Source: an uncultured Anaerolineales bacterium
GTDB taxonomy: Bacteria > Chloroflexota > Anaerolineae > Aggregatilineales > Aggregatilineaceae
Assembly (NCBI GenBank): GCA_937135955.1
Contig: CAKZOB010000054.1
Span: forward strand, 1 to 64,000
DNA length: 64,000 nt
Reading direction: 5' to 3'
Below are positions 53,601 through 62,739 of this stretch, piece after piece (the first letter of the stretch is position 1; every line of letters begins with the position of its first letter). A program made the position numbers and the translations under genes. The notes beneath the pieces are model-generated. The model had not been told where the DNA came from, made no database searches, and was given only the letters and a program-made list of their open reading frames with translations.

Positions 53601-55493
53601 TCACACACCCTGGCTTTGCCGAAGCGTACGCGAGCGTCCCAGCACGTCTATCACACTGGCCACCAGATCGTAGCGCCCGAAGGCAGGCATCAGGTACACC
53701 CCCTGCGCACGCTCTGTCAGAGTCGCCAGCAACTCCTGGGCGATCCGCACGCCTTCGGCGGGAGCCTGATCGCCCGCATCGGCGATGCGCTGCCGAATGT
53801 GCTCCGGTATCTCGATGCCGGGGACTTCGTTGTGCAGAAAAGCAGCGTGTCGCGCCCCGAACAGAGGCAGAATCCCGGCCAGGATGGGTAACTGCAGCGG
53901 GCCATAAGTGGCTTCGTAGGCTTCGCGGAAGCGATCCAGAGCTTCGGGAGCGAAGATCGGCTGCGTGAGGGCATAATCTGCGCCAGCGCTGATCTTCTTG
54001 TGCAGCAACCTGACCTCGCGGTCGAGATCGTGAGCGCTGACGTTCAGCGCACAGCCCACCACGAAAGAAGTTGGTTGCCCGATCGAATTGCCCGCCTGGT
54101 CTATGCCGTTGTTCAGGTTGTGCTTGACCAGCTCGATCAAGGCTGTGGGCACGATGTCGTGCGCATCGAACGAGTCCGGATAGTCGCCGATCTTCGTCGG
54201 ATCGCCCATCACCACGAACAGGTTGCGCACGCCCAGGGCATGAGCCGCCAGCAAATCTCCATGAATGCGCAGCAGGTTGCGCCCGCGCGTGGGGAAGTGC
54301 AACACTGTCTCCAGCCCTACGTGATGTTGAATCAGATGACACACTGCCCAGGGACTCATGCGCATCCGCGCCATGGGACTATCGGAGACGTTGATGAAGT
54401 CCGTTCCCGCTTCGCGCAGCAACTCCGCCGAAGCGATCACCTTCTGCGCGGTGAAGCTGCGCGGCGGCGGCATCTCCACCGTCACCACGAAGTGCCCGGC
54501 AGCGAGCTTGCGCGACAATTCGGTTGGCTCTTCGGGCGCTTCAGCCACGACATCGGGCAGGTAAGTCACCGAAAGCGCAGGGGGTACTGGCCGCGCCGGG
54601 TCGTCGAGCGCCTGACGCATGGCGTGTATGTGTTCCGGCGTCGTGCCACAACAGCCGCCCACCAGGCACGCGCCCGCCTGCCGGAAGGCCAGCGCGTATT
54701 CGCCGAAATAGTCGGGCGTGGCAGGGTACATCACGCGCCTACTCGCCATCTCCGGCCAGCCGGCGTTGGGCACGACAGAAAAACGCGCCTCTGGCACAGC
54801 GCGGCGCATCAACTGCACAATGCGCAACAGGTGCGCCGGACCGCTGCTGCAATTGACGCCGATCACATCCGCGCCAGTCTCGTAGAGCGCGCGGGCCACC
54901 TGTGCGGGAGTGTCGCCCAACACGGTGCGGCTGTCGCGCGTGAAAGTCATCTGCGCCACGATGGGAACGCTGGGATCGAGTTGCCGCGCCACTTCGACAG
55001 CCGTCGCGATCTCGTGCAGATCGGTGAATGTCTCGAAAATGAGCAGATCGGCCCCGGCTTCCAGCAGTGCCGCAAGCTGAATGCAGAAAGCTTCGGCGGC
55101 CTCTTCGCGCGTCACGCGCCCAAAAGGGGCCAGCCGCACCCCCAGCGGCCCCACCGCCCCTGCCACATAAGCGTCGTCGCGCCCCAGATCGGCGATCGCC
55201 TGGCGGGCGATGGTCACGCCCGCGCGGTTGACCGCAGTACAGTCGCGTTCCAGGCCGCAATCGGCCAGCTTGTAGCGATTGGCCCCGAACGTATTGGTCT
55301 CGATGACCTCCGCCCCGGCCTGCAGATAACGCCGGTGAATCTCGGCCACGGCCTCTGGTTCGGTGATGTTGAGCACATCAAAGCAGGTATCCATGGGCAA
55401 GCGATACTGCGCGTGCAGCATGGTGCCCATGGCCCCGTCGAGCAGGATAGTGCTGCCCCGCGCCAGCCGTTCGCGGAAGGGAATGCGGGCCAT
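53601..55493 (-). CDS. Bifunctional homocysteine S-methyltransferase / 5,10-methylenetetrahydrofolate reductase
   Basis: 630 residues from the ATG at 55493 (GGAGG SD overlapping the metH end). N-terminal homocysteine methyltransferase (about 1-300): DGAMGTML, ETNTFGANRYKL, and zinc cysteines in GVNCSSGP and GGCCGTTPEHI. C-terminal MTHFR (about 315-630): TVEMPPPRSF, VSDSPMARMRMSP and FVVMGDPTKIGDYPD. It matches the YitJ-type fusion that both makes and uses methyl-THF or another methyl donor for methionine. It follows metH under the same SAM-I riboswitch. Confidence 0.92.
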   Translation of the reverse strand: MARIPFRERLARGSTILLDGAMGTMLHAQYRLPMDTCFDVLNITEPEAVAEIHRRYLQAGAEVIETNTFGANRYKLADCGLERDCTAVNRAGVTIARQAIADLGRDDAYVAGAVGPLGVRLAPFGRVTREEAAEAFCIQLAALLEAGADLLIFETFTDLHEIATAVEVARQLDPSVPIVAQMTFTRDSRTVLGDTPAQVARALYETGADVIGVNCSSGPAHLLRIVQLMRRAVPEARFSVVPNAGWPEMASRRVMYPATPDYFGEYALAFRQAGACLVGGCCGTTPEHIHAMRQALDDPARPVPPALSVTYLPDVVAEAPEEPTELSRKLAAGHFVVTVEMPPPRSFTAQKVIASAELLREAGTDFINVSDSPMARMRMSPWAVCHLIQHHVGLETVLHFPTRGRNLLRIHGDLLAAHALGVRNLFVVMGDPTKIGDYPDSFDAHDIVPTALIELVKHNLNNGIDQAGNSIGQPTSFVVGCALNVSAHDLDREVRLLHKKISAGADYALTQPIFAPEALDRFREAYEATYGPLQLPILAGILPLFGARHAAFLHNEVPGIEIPEHIRQRIADAGDQAPAEGVRIAQELLATLTERAQGVYLMPAFGRYDLVASVIDVLGRSRTLRQSQGV

Positions 55494-55494
55494 A

Positions 55495-58400
55495 TTATGC
55501 CTCCATGAGTTGTTCAGTGCGCGAAACACCTACGCTATAGTATTTGGCCTCGGGGTGATGCACGATAATCGCCGCCGTAGACTGTTCCGGCACTAGTTGG
55601 TAGGCCGGGGTCAGCGCCATGCCCAGCATCTCCTCCGCAGGCAACAGGCGGAACAGCGTCGCATGATCCTCAAGGTCGGGGCATGCCGGGTATCCCCAGC
55701 TATAGCGCTTGCCGCGCTCCACCGGGATGCCCAGTTCACGGTTGATGTGCCGGTTGAGGTAGGTCGCGGTTGCCTCTGCGGTCTGTACGGCCAAGCCGTG
55801 GAAGAAATAGGCTTCGGTGTACTGGTTGGCGGCCTGCAGCCGGTCGAAATGTTCGGTCGCCTGCGCGCCCACCGTGACCACTTGCAGCGGGCACACGTCC
55901 ACCTGCTCACCGCCTACCGTAGCGAAATAGTCCGCCAGACACAGGTAGTCACCAAAGGGTTGCCGCGGGAAGTTGAAACGGGCGATTTCGCGCAGTTCCC
56001 CAATTTCAGCGTAGAGCGCCGGATTGTAGATGATGACCGCGTCCCCTTCTGCCTGGGCCGGGAAATAGCCGTAGACAGCTTGCGGGCGCAGGCTACCGCT
56101 AACCAGAGCTTCGCGCTTCATGCGCTCCAGCCGTGCCTCGAAATCCGCTTCCAGGCGTGCCCACTCCTCACCGTGCGCGTTGCGCGCCCCCCAGCTAAGC
56201 CGGAACAGTTCCGGTTTGTGGATGTATGGGAATACCGCTTCAAGCGGGATGTTGAGCACAGTACGCGCTCCCCAGAATGGCGGCACCGGAATATCTGACG
56301 CGGGCCGCACGCTCGACCGCTGACCGCTCTTTCTGCGATTGCGCACCGGCGGGCGCTCTTTGCCCTGCTCGGCGTAAGCCTCGCTGATAATGCGCTCGAC
56401 CAGCGTTTCCCGCCTGTAAGGATCGATCAGTTGATCCATCACCTCCAGGCCCTCGAAGGCATCTTTGCAGTAGAACACGCCGGGCGCGTAGGGTTCGCCG
56501 GTGTCCTCCAGAAAGAGAATGCGCCGCCCGAACGAGCGATTGATGGCCGCCCCGCCGATCAGCACCGGTATCTGCAAACCGCGCCGCGCCAGTTCGTTGA
56601 CCACCAGCGGCATCTGTTTGGACGTGCTCACCAGCAAGGCGCTCAGGCCGATGGCATCCGCCCGATGTTGCACCGCCGCGTCCAGAATCACGCTGACGGG
56701 TGTCTGTTTGCCCAGGTCGTGCACGGTATAGCCATTGTTGCTGAGGATGGTGCGCACCAGATTCTTGCCGATGTCGTGCACGTCACCATAGACTGTCGCC
56801 AGGACAATAGTGCCCTTGCTGGCTCCCTCTTTGCGCTCCAGAAATTGTTCCAGGTAGGCGACAGCCTTCTTCATCACCTCGGCGCTCTGCAACACAAAGG
56901 GCAGGATCAATTCTCCCGCGCCGAAGCGGTCGCCCACTTCCTTCATGGCAGGCAAGAGCACATTATTGAGCACGCTCACCGCATCCTGGCGCGTCACGCA
57001 CTCATCAATCAGCGCCTCGACCCCTTCCTTCTTGCGGTGTACGATCTGCCAGTGCAACGCCTGCTCGGCGGACATGCCCGCCGTGGAATCGGCCACCTCC
57101 GTCCCCGCCACGGTGACCTCGTGCTCCTCAAAATAGCGAATGTATTCGGCCAGCGCGTCGGGATGCTCGTTGAAGATGAGCGCATCGGCCAGGCGACGCT
57201 GCTCGGCAGGAATCTCGGCGTAGGGAGTGATGTGCGCCGGATTCACAATCGCCATATCCAGCCCCGCCTCGACGCAGTGATACAGAAAGACGCTGTTGAG
57301 TACAGCCCGCGCCGCCGGCGACAGCCCAAACGACACATTGCTCACCCCCAGCGACGTGAGCACGCCCGGCAACTCTGCCTTGATGCGCCGGATGCCGTTC
57401 AACGTCTCGACAGCGCTATTCGCCATCTCCGGGTCGCCGGTTGCCAGGGTGAAAGTGAGCGCGTCGAAGATCAGGTCGTGCGGAGCGAGACCATATTCAC
57501 CCACCGCGATCTCGTAGATTTTGCGGGCGACTTCGGCTTTACGCTCGGCAGTTTTGGCCATGCCGACTTCGTCTATGGTCAGTGCCACCACTGCCGCCCC
57601 GTGTTTGACAGCAATAGGCACCACTGCGTCAATGCGGTCGCGACCATTCTCCATGTTAATGCTGTTGATCAGCCCACGCCCCGGATACACGCTGAGCGCC
57701 GCCTCGATCACGTCCGGCTCGGTGCTGTCAATCATCAGCGGCACATCCACCGCCAACGACAGGCGCTTGACAACCTCGCGCATCAAAGCGGCCTCGTCAG
57801 AGCGCTCGGTAAGCGCCACACACACATCCAGGATGTGCGCACCTGCTTCGACCTGCTGCTGCGCGATCTGCACGATGCCGTCAAAGTCTTCTTCCAGCAG
57901 CAGGCGCTTGACCTTGCGACTGCCCTGGCTATTCAGCCGCTCGCCGATCAAGGTAGGCGGCGGGGACTGACGCAGCGCTATAGCGCGCACGCCGCTCGAA
58001 GCCGCCGGTTCGGGCTGCGGCTGGCGGAGGGTGGGTTTGCGCCGGGCCAGCGTGTCACCCTGCACCCGCAAAATGACCTGCTGCAGGTGCTCCGGAGTGG
58101 TGCCGCAACAACCGCCTACCACATTGACGCCCCAGTCCACAAACTCGCTCAGCATCGCAGCGAAAGGTTCGGGCTGCATGGGGTAAACCGCCTGCCCGTC
58201 CACGTTGATCGGCAGCCCAGCGTTCGGTAAGACGCTGATCGGTCTGGTGCTATGCTCGGTCAGGTACCTGACTGGCCCGGCCATGTGTTCTGGCCCCGTC
58301 GAACAGTTCAGGCCAATCACATCAATGGGCAGCGCTTCAAGCGTGGTCAGCGCGCTGGCGATATCGGTGCCGAAGAGCATCCGCCCGCTGGTGTCGAGCG

Positions 58401-59019
58401 TCACCTGTACCTGTAGGGGAATGCGCACGCCCGCGTCGGCGAAGTAGCGCCGAATGCCCACCACTGCCGCGCGCACCTCCAGGATGTCCTGGCTGGTCTC
58501 CAGCAGCAGCACATCCACGCCCCCCTCAACCAGCCCGCGCGCCTGCTCATAGAAGATCGCAGCCAGCTCGTCGAAGGTGATTTTGCTGAGATCGGGGTCG
58601 TCTGAGCTGGGCAACTTGCCCGAAGGCCCCATACTCCCCGCCACATAACGCGGAATACCCGTCTCGGCAGCGAAGCGATCGGCCACTCGTCGCGCCAGTT
58701 GCGCCGCCGCGCGATTGATCTCCAAGACCCGATCCTGCAAGCCGTACTCCGCCAGGGTCAAGCGGTTGGACCGGAAGGTGTTCGTTTCGATCACCTCGCA
58801 ACCCACGGCCAGGAACGAAGCATGAATGGCCTCGATCACATCCGGGCGCGTGATGACCAGGTAGTCGTTGCAGCCGTTGTACTGTTCCCCGCCAAAGTCT
58901 GCCGCGGACAGGTTGTAGCGCTGGATATTGGTGCCCATCGCGCCGTCGTAGATCAGCACGTGATCGGCGATGGCATCCAGATAGCGACGGTTGGTGAAGG
59001 ATAGTGGCTGTGCAGTCAT
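55495..59019 (-). CDS. metH: Cobalamin-dependent methionine synthase
   Basis: 1174 residues from the ATG at 59019. Domains in order: homocysteine-binding (1-325, GLNCSTGP and GGCCGTTPEHL), pterin-binding (about 355-610, IGERLNSQGSRKV), cap (about 640-700), B12-binding with axial His in DVHDIGKNL, and the SAM-activation domain at the C-terminus (about 940-1170, ending GVSRTEQLMEA). It transfers a methyl from methyl-THF to homocysteine through methylcobalamin. The reactivation domain is complete. It is preceded by a SAM-I riboswitch with a terminator and co-transcribed with the MTHFR fusion. Confidence 0.96.
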   Translation of the reverse strand: MTAQPLSFTNRRYLDAIADHVLIYDGAMGTNIQRYNLSAADFGGEQYNGCNDYLVITRPDVIEAIHASFLAVGCEVIETNTFRSNRLTLAEYGLQDRVLEINRAAAQLARRVADRFAAETGIPRYVAGSMGPSGKLPSSDDPDLSKITFDELAAIFYEQARGLVEGGVDVLLLETSQDILEVRAAVVGIRRYFADAGVRIPLQVQVTLDTSGRMLFGTDIASALTTLEALPIDVIGLNCSTGPEHMAGPVRYLTEHSTRPISVLPNAGLPINVDGQAVYPMQPEPFAAMLSEFVDWGVNVVGGCCGTTPEHLQQVILRVQGDTLARRKPTLRQPQPEPAASSGVRAIALRQSPPPTLIGERLNSQGSRKVKRLLLEEDFDGIVQIAQQQVEAGAHILDVCVALTERSDEAALMREVVKRLSLAVDVPLMIDSTEPDVIEAALSVYPGRGLINSINMENGRDRIDAVVPIAVKHGAAVVALTIDEVGMAKTAERKAEVARKIYEIAVGEYGLAPHDLIFDALTFTLATGDPEMANSAVETLNGIRRIKAELPGVLTSLGVSNVSFGLSPAARAVLNSVFLYHCVEAGLDMAIVNPAHITPYAEIPAEQRRLADALIFNEHPDALAEYIRYFEEHEVTVAGTEVADSTAGMSAEQALHWQIVHRKKEGVEALIDECVTRQDAVSVLNNVLLPAMKEVGDRFGAGELILPFVLQSAEVMKKAVAYLEQFLERKEGASKGTIVLATVYGDVHDIGKNLVRTILSNNGYTVHDLGKQTPVSVILDAAVQHRADAIGLSALLVSTSKQMPLVVNELARRGLQIPVLIGGAAINRSFGRRILFLEDTGEPYAPGVFYCKDAFEGLEVMDQLIDPYRRETLVERIISEAYAEQGKERPPVRNRRKSGQRSSVRPASDIPVPPFWGARTVLNIPLEAVFPYIHKPELFRLSWGARNAHGEEWARLEADFEARLERMKREALVSGSLRPQAVYGYFPAQAEGDAVIIYNPALYAEIGELREIARFNFPRQPFGDYLCLADYFATVGGEQVDVCPLQVVTVGAQATEHFDRLQAANQYTEAYFFHGLAVQTAEATATYLNRHINRELGIPVERGKRYSWGYPACPDLEDHATLFRLLPAEEMLGMALTPAYQLVPEQSTAAIIVHHPEAKYYSVGVSRTEQLMEA

Positions 59020-59084
59020 TGACCGAACCTCTGTGAAAGGCCTATGCCCAACATGCCTGGCCCTAATCAGGGTAACACGCACAT

Positions 59085-59117
59085 AAAAACTGCCCCTTGC
59101 AAACTTCAAGGGGCAGT
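59085..59117 (-). terminator. Riboswitch-controlled terminator upstream of metH
   Basis: Minus strand: stem ACTGCCCCTTG (59117-59107) / CAAGGGGCAGT (59099-59089), loop of seven bases, then TTTTT. It lies between the SAM-I aptamer and metH, so SAM binding should favour termination. Confidence 0.88.
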
Positions 59118-59140
59118 GTGCGCTCAGCGCTGGCAACGCC

Positions 59141-59250
59141 CCTCATCTTCCAGAAAACCTTCTGCCGGACTTGGCACCTTTCCGCAGGGAACTCGGAGGC
59201 AGGTTGCCGCGGTTTCGTCGGGCCGGTCCCTCCACCGCTCTTGATGAGAG
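59141..59250 (-). ncRNA. SAM-I riboswitch (S box)
   Basis: Minus strand: CTCTCATCAAGAG, GGTGGAGGGACCGGCCCGA, TGAAACC, GGCAACC, then GGTGCCAAGTCCGGCAGA and GGAAGATGAG close the P1 helix. These are the S-box conserved blocks in order. It controls metH and the downstream MTHFR/methyltransferase gene by SAM-dependent attenuation. Confidence 0.95.
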
Positions 59251-59261
59251 TTGCCGCGCAG

Positions 59262-59291
59262 ATCGTAGCATAGGCGGCGGGCATATCGCAA
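59262..59291 (-). promoter_or_regulatory. Promoter of the metH operon
   Basis: Minus strand TTGCGA (59291-59286), 18-base spacer, TACGAT (59267-59262), just before the SAM-I riboswitch. Confidence 0.65.
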
Positions 59292-59317
59292 CTGCGTGTG
59301 CTCGTCGTCGGTTTGGG

Positions 59318-59323
59318 TATAAT
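59318..59323 (+). promoter_or_regulatory. Candidate -10 box of the homoserine dehydrogenase gene
   Basis: Perfect TATAAT 65 bases before the ATG at 59388; the -35 is poor. It is divergent from the metH promoter. Confidence 0.45.
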
Positions 59324-59387
59324 GGACATTGATGAATCAATGCGGAAACTGTACGCCCACCTAATAAACGACAAGGGGACCTTCTCC

Positions 59388-60428
59388 ATGCACATGCGGG
59401 TGGTGATGCTGGGTTTCGGCCACGTCGGGCGCGCCCTGGCCAGGCTACTGCTGCGCAAGGCCGAAGTACTGCGCGCTGATTACAACCTGACGGTGACAGT
59501 CACCGGCCTGGCCACTCATTCGCACGGATTGGCGATCAATCCCGACGGACTCGATCTGTCAGGGGCGCTGGCACTTGTCGAGCGCGGCGAACGGCTGGAC
59601 GCACTGCATGTCGGCCCGCCAGTGACCGATACACTGAGCCTGATCGAACAGTGCCCGGCAGACCTGATCCTGGAAGCCACCTGGTTGAACCCGCACACCG
59701 GCCAGCCCGCGACTGACTACGTGCATGCAGCCTTGCGGGCCGGACGACATGTGGTGACGGCCAACAAAGGGCCGGTCGCCTTTGCTTACCGCGAATTGCA
59801 GGCTCTCGCGGCGGAACGCGGTCTGGGTTTCTTCTTCGAAAGCACTGTGATGGACGGCGCGCCCGTGCTCAGCGTCGGGCGCGAAGGGCTGCTGGCAGCC
59901 ACCATTCAGCGCATTCGTGGCATATTGAACAGCACCACCAACTTCATCCTGACGCGCCTGGAAGAAGGCGCTTCCTTCGCCGAGGCGCTGGCCGAGGCGC
60001 AGGCGATTGGCGTCGCTGAAGCCGATCCAACAACCGATCTGGAAGGGTGGGATGCCGCCGTGAAAATCGTGGTGCTCGCCAACGTCCTGATGGGCGCTGA
60101 CCTGCGTCCCGCCGATGTGGAGCGCACCGGTATCACGGGCGTCACCGTCGCCGACGCTCAGCAAGCCCTTCAGGCGGGCGAACGTATCAAGCTGTTGTGC
60201 GAAGCTGTGCGCGACGGAGCGCAGGCACGCGCCAGTGTGCGACCGGTTCGGCTGCCCTTCGCCGACCCGCTCTGCCAGGTGAGTCGCACCTCCAGCGCCG
60301 TCACTTTTCAGACCGATACCCTGCACGAGCTGACCATCGTCGAAGGTGACACCGATCCCACTACCACAGCCTATGGGATGCTGGTTGACCTGATCAACAT
60401 CGCGCGGGGGCGACATCGTCTGGCCTGA
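59388..60428 (+). CDS. hom: Homoserine dehydrogenase
   Basis: 346 residues from the ATG at 59388 (AAGGGGACC upstream). NAD(P)-binding GFGHVGRALARLL; VVTANKGPVAFAYREL with the conserved Lys of the family; and ESTVMDGAPVLS and RIRGILNSTTNFILTRLEEG typical of the catalytic domain. It lacks the C-terminal ACT domain, so it should not be feedback-regulated by threonine in that way. It reduces aspartate semialdehyde to homoserine, the precursor for methionine and threonine, and is divergent from the metH operon. Confidence 0.95.
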   Translation: MHMRVVMLGFGHVGRALARLLLRKAEVLRADYNLTVTVTGLATHSHGLAINPDGLDLSGALALVERGERLDALHVGPPVTDTLSLIEQCPADLILEATWLNPHTGQPATDYVHAALRAGRHVVTANKGPVAFAYRELQALAAERGLGFFFESTVMDGAPVLSVGREGLLAATIQRIRGILNSTTNFILTRLEEGASFAEALAEAQAIGVAEADPTTDLEGWDAAVKIVVLANVLMGADLRPADVERTGITGVTVADAQQALQAGERIKLLCEAVRDGAQARASVRPVRLPFADPLCQVSRTSSAVTFQTDTLHELTIVEGDTDPTTTAYGMLVDLINIARGRHRLA

Positions 60429-60493
60429 GCAGAGAAACGTGTTAACAGATGGCAGGGTCATCCTCTTCTGCAGCACGTCCGGGGAGAAAACCG

Positions 60494-61153
60494 GTGGAAC
60501 CAACCAATATCAAGCGCAACGATGATGCGCAACGCATCGCCCAACTGACGTCGCCCTATAGTCCGCTTAGCCCACCACAGTTGCCGCTGGATTTCGGCGA
60601 CTTTCTGTCATTGCTGTGGCGGGTAGATCGCCATGCCGAGCAACCGCATCTGGTCACCTATTACCGGCAGTGCATTGACGCGCTGGCGCGAGCGATGGAC
60701 TTTTACCAGAGGGGGTTAGGACGCCTGGTGCGCACTACCCCGCCTGGCAGTCTCTACCGCTCGTTGAGCAATGTGCCCTTCCGCGAGACCGGACGGTTGG
60801 TTGATGCGTCGGCGCGCAAAGCCGCGATCGATCAGTTGGTGCGCCTGCGCGGAGACGTGCTCTCGATTGGCTCGTATCAACACGAATGGGTCGTCGGCTG
60901 GCCCGGCAGCGGCATCATCAACGACGAACTGCGCGAAAGGGTATTCGCCACGCTCTTCACCGCACTGCGCGGACAGTATCAGTATCTGGCAAGACTGTTG
61001 CTGGTCATTGACATCGTGCTGCAGGAACTACTCCTGGGCACGCGGCAGAACATTGAGTTCTCGCTTGGCACGCTCATCGAACGCTACGGCTATCCCGACC
61101 CGGAAAATCCCGCCGTGCGCAGCCTCTACAGTGGCAATACCATTGGCTGGTGA
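60494..61153 (+). CDS. Protein of unknown function
   Basis: 219 residues from a GTG at 60494 with SD GGGGAGAA; an ATG at 60449 is in frame but has no SD. No TM helix, signal peptide or known motif. The sequence is helix-rich (FGDFLSLLWRVDRH, AIDQLVRLRGDVLSIGSYQH, LRGQYQYLARLLLVIDIVL). It follows hom and precedes a convergent GNAT gene, which it overlaps at the 3' end by 28 bases. Role not known. Confidence 0.65.
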   Translation: MEPTNIKRNDDAQRIAQLTSPYSPLSPPQLPLDFGDFLSLLWRVDRHAEQPHLVTYYRQCIDALARAMDFYQRGLGRLVRTTPPGSLYRSLSNVPFRETGRLVDASARKAAIDQLVRLRGDVLSIGSYQHEWVVGWPGSGIINDELRERVFATLFTALRGQYQYLARLLLVIDIVLQELLLGTRQNIEFSLGTLIERYGYPDPENPAVRSLYSGNTIGW

Positions 61154-61647
61154 GCAGAAGGCGTGTCCAACGTTTTGGCCAGATACCACACCGTCTCCGG
61201 CCCCTTCCCCAGATCAACCTGAATGGCACGCGCTTCCACAAAACCGAGTCGCTGATAGAGCGCCCGCGCGCGCGGATTCGACTCCGCAACCCCAATCTCC
61301 AGGCAGGTTGCGCCCAGCCGCTGCGCTTCGTGCGTCAGAAAAGCGATCAGCGCCGTGCCGATTCCTCGCCCGCGCAGTTCTGTGCTGACGATCAGGTCGC
61401 TGATCTCCGCCGCACGGGGGTACAGCGCCAGCAACCCAAATGCGCACGCTTCCCCATCCTGTTCCGCCACCACTCCCAGGCCGCGCTTCTGCCGTGCCAG
61501 CCGTTCTGCCTGTTGCAGCACAACTCCGATCTGCTCCAGGGTACGCTGTGGCCAGCAATTCCTCTGCAGAGCGAAAGCATCAGTCAGTTGCACCGGGCGC
61601 AGCGCAAACACAAGCAGGGAGTGTGCCTTCGGCTCGGCAATCTTCAT
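61126..61647 (-). CDS. GNAT-family N-acetyltransferase (RimI-like)
   Basis: 173 residues from the ATG at 61647 (CAGGA upstream). Acetyl-CoA-binding motif A is seen in LIVSTELRGRGIGTALIAFL, and motif B in ESNPRARALYQRLGFVEAR. This resembles RimI-type ribosomal-protein or small-molecule acetyltransferases; the target is unknown. Its 3' end overlaps the convergent unknown gene by 28 bases, which would make a double-stranded mRNA overlap. Confidence 0.82.
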   Translation of the reverse strand: MKIAEPKAHSLLVFALRPVQLTDAFALQRNCWPQRTLEQIGVVLQQAERLARQKRGLGVVAEQDGEACAFGLLALYPRAAEISDLIVSTELRGRGIGTALIAFLTHEAQRLGATCLEIGVAESNPRARALYQRLGFVEARAIQVDLGKGPETVWYLAKTLDTPSAHQPMVLPL

Positions 61648-61693
61648 GATCATTCCTGTGTGGAGGAATAGACGCACAAAGGCTACTGGCTCA

Positions 61694-62437
61694 TCAAGGA
61701 GTGAGCGCCGCGTCAGAAGATTTGGCGGAAGCAGGAGCAACCCCTGCCAGACGCTGTTCCTGCCAGGCAATGTGACGGGCCAGGATCGTTTCACCGCTTA
61801 AGCGACGAACGCCTCGCTGCCGACGCGCTTCGTAGCGCTCCAGCCATTTGAGCAATCGGCGCGCCAGGCGCGCCTGAGGCAAATGATACTCGACTTCGCG
61901 CCACAAGGCCTGGCGCATCTCCGCCTCGAACAGCCGCTTTGGGTTGTCTTGCAGAGCGCGCATCAACCGTTGCTGATGGGCCAGGTCGAAGCGGGGAGCG
62001 GGCAAAGCCAGCGGAACACGGGACGAGGTCAACGGGAGCGCGACAGGCGTTTCGCCCGCCGCGAACAGGGGATCGGGCGAGGCGGCGTCGGCTCTGGGCT
62101 GCGTCATCGGAACTTCCGGGCCTTCGGCACCGTCTTCAGTTTGATATAACGGCTCGGCCCCTGGCTCGCGGCGTTCCAGTGCTCCCAACTGCCACAGCCG
62201 CAACCCTGCCTGATAGGCTGTGCTGCGATACGGCCAGGGCGTGCCGGTGAGTTCTTCCCAGCGTGGACCGGCGACGCTGGCACTCTGGTAGGTGCGAAAG
62301 AGCCGTCCTTGCGGACCGAAGATGTTATAGCGGCTCCCCCGGCGGCGGATAAAATAGTGACCGGTTGACTGGCCTGACAAAGACCGACTATCTCCTGCTC
62401 CTGCAGTACGCGACGAGGTCGGGCGAGAATTCGTCAC
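61694..62437 (-). CDS. Protein of unknown function
   Basis: 247 residues. Ser/Thr-rich N-terminus, a short beta-like stretch (YFIRRRGSRYNIFGPQGRLFRTY), a variable Pro-rich middle, and a basic helical C-terminus (QARLARRLLKWLERYEARRQ). It is probably cytosolic and may bind nucleic acid through the basic end, but no known domain is recognised. It sits 46 bases upstream of the GNAT gene on the same strand. Confidence 0.6.
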   Translation of the reverse strand: MTNSRPTSSRTAGAGDSRSLSGQSTGHYFIRRRGSRYNIFGPQGRLFRTYQSASVAGPRWEELTGTPWPYRSTAYQAGLRLWQLGALERREPGAEPLYQTEDGAEGPEVPMTQPRADAASPDPLFAAGETPVALPLTSSRVPLALPAPRFDLAHQQRLMRALQDNPKRLFEAEMRQALWREVEYHLPQARLARRLLKWLERYEARRQRGVRRLSGETILARHIAWQEQRLAGVAPASAKSSDAALTP

Positions 62438-62739
62438 GATTCGCTCCTGCGTAACCTTGGGGTGAACGGGGCTAGCCTGATTCTAGCGCGAATCGGCGCG
62501 GGCGTGCCTTAGAGTTTCCTTGAAGATCGTCGCCTTGGTCTCAACGAACACACGATGAAATACAGTGGTTCACCCAACCATGACATGTTCCTCAGCCCCC
62601 TGTACCCCACCGCAGGAGAAAGGCTTGAGAGAAGTACACGCTTTGGCTGGCATAGACTATACTAAGGCACGGTTGGCGACAATGATACGCTGGTCTCAAC
62701 AAGCCAGGCCATGACTCGCACGCTCTACGAGGAGTTGAC
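62438..62739. other. Intergenic gap with no gene seen
   Basis: 302 bases between divergent genes. A TATACT at 62658-62663 could be a -10 box of the SH3b lipoprotein gene, but no convincing -35 is present. No repeat or RNA was recognised. Confidence 0.5.

Noticed and set aside
54000-55508. A 502-codon plus-strand frame opposite the MTHFR fusion
   Set aside because: Antisense to a recognised enzyme, with a low-complexity composition and no domain.
56431-58230. A 599-codon open frame on the plus strand inside metH
   Set aside because: It is antisense to strongly supported metH codons and has a His/Gln/Arg-rich composition typical of reverse-frame reading of GC-rich genes.
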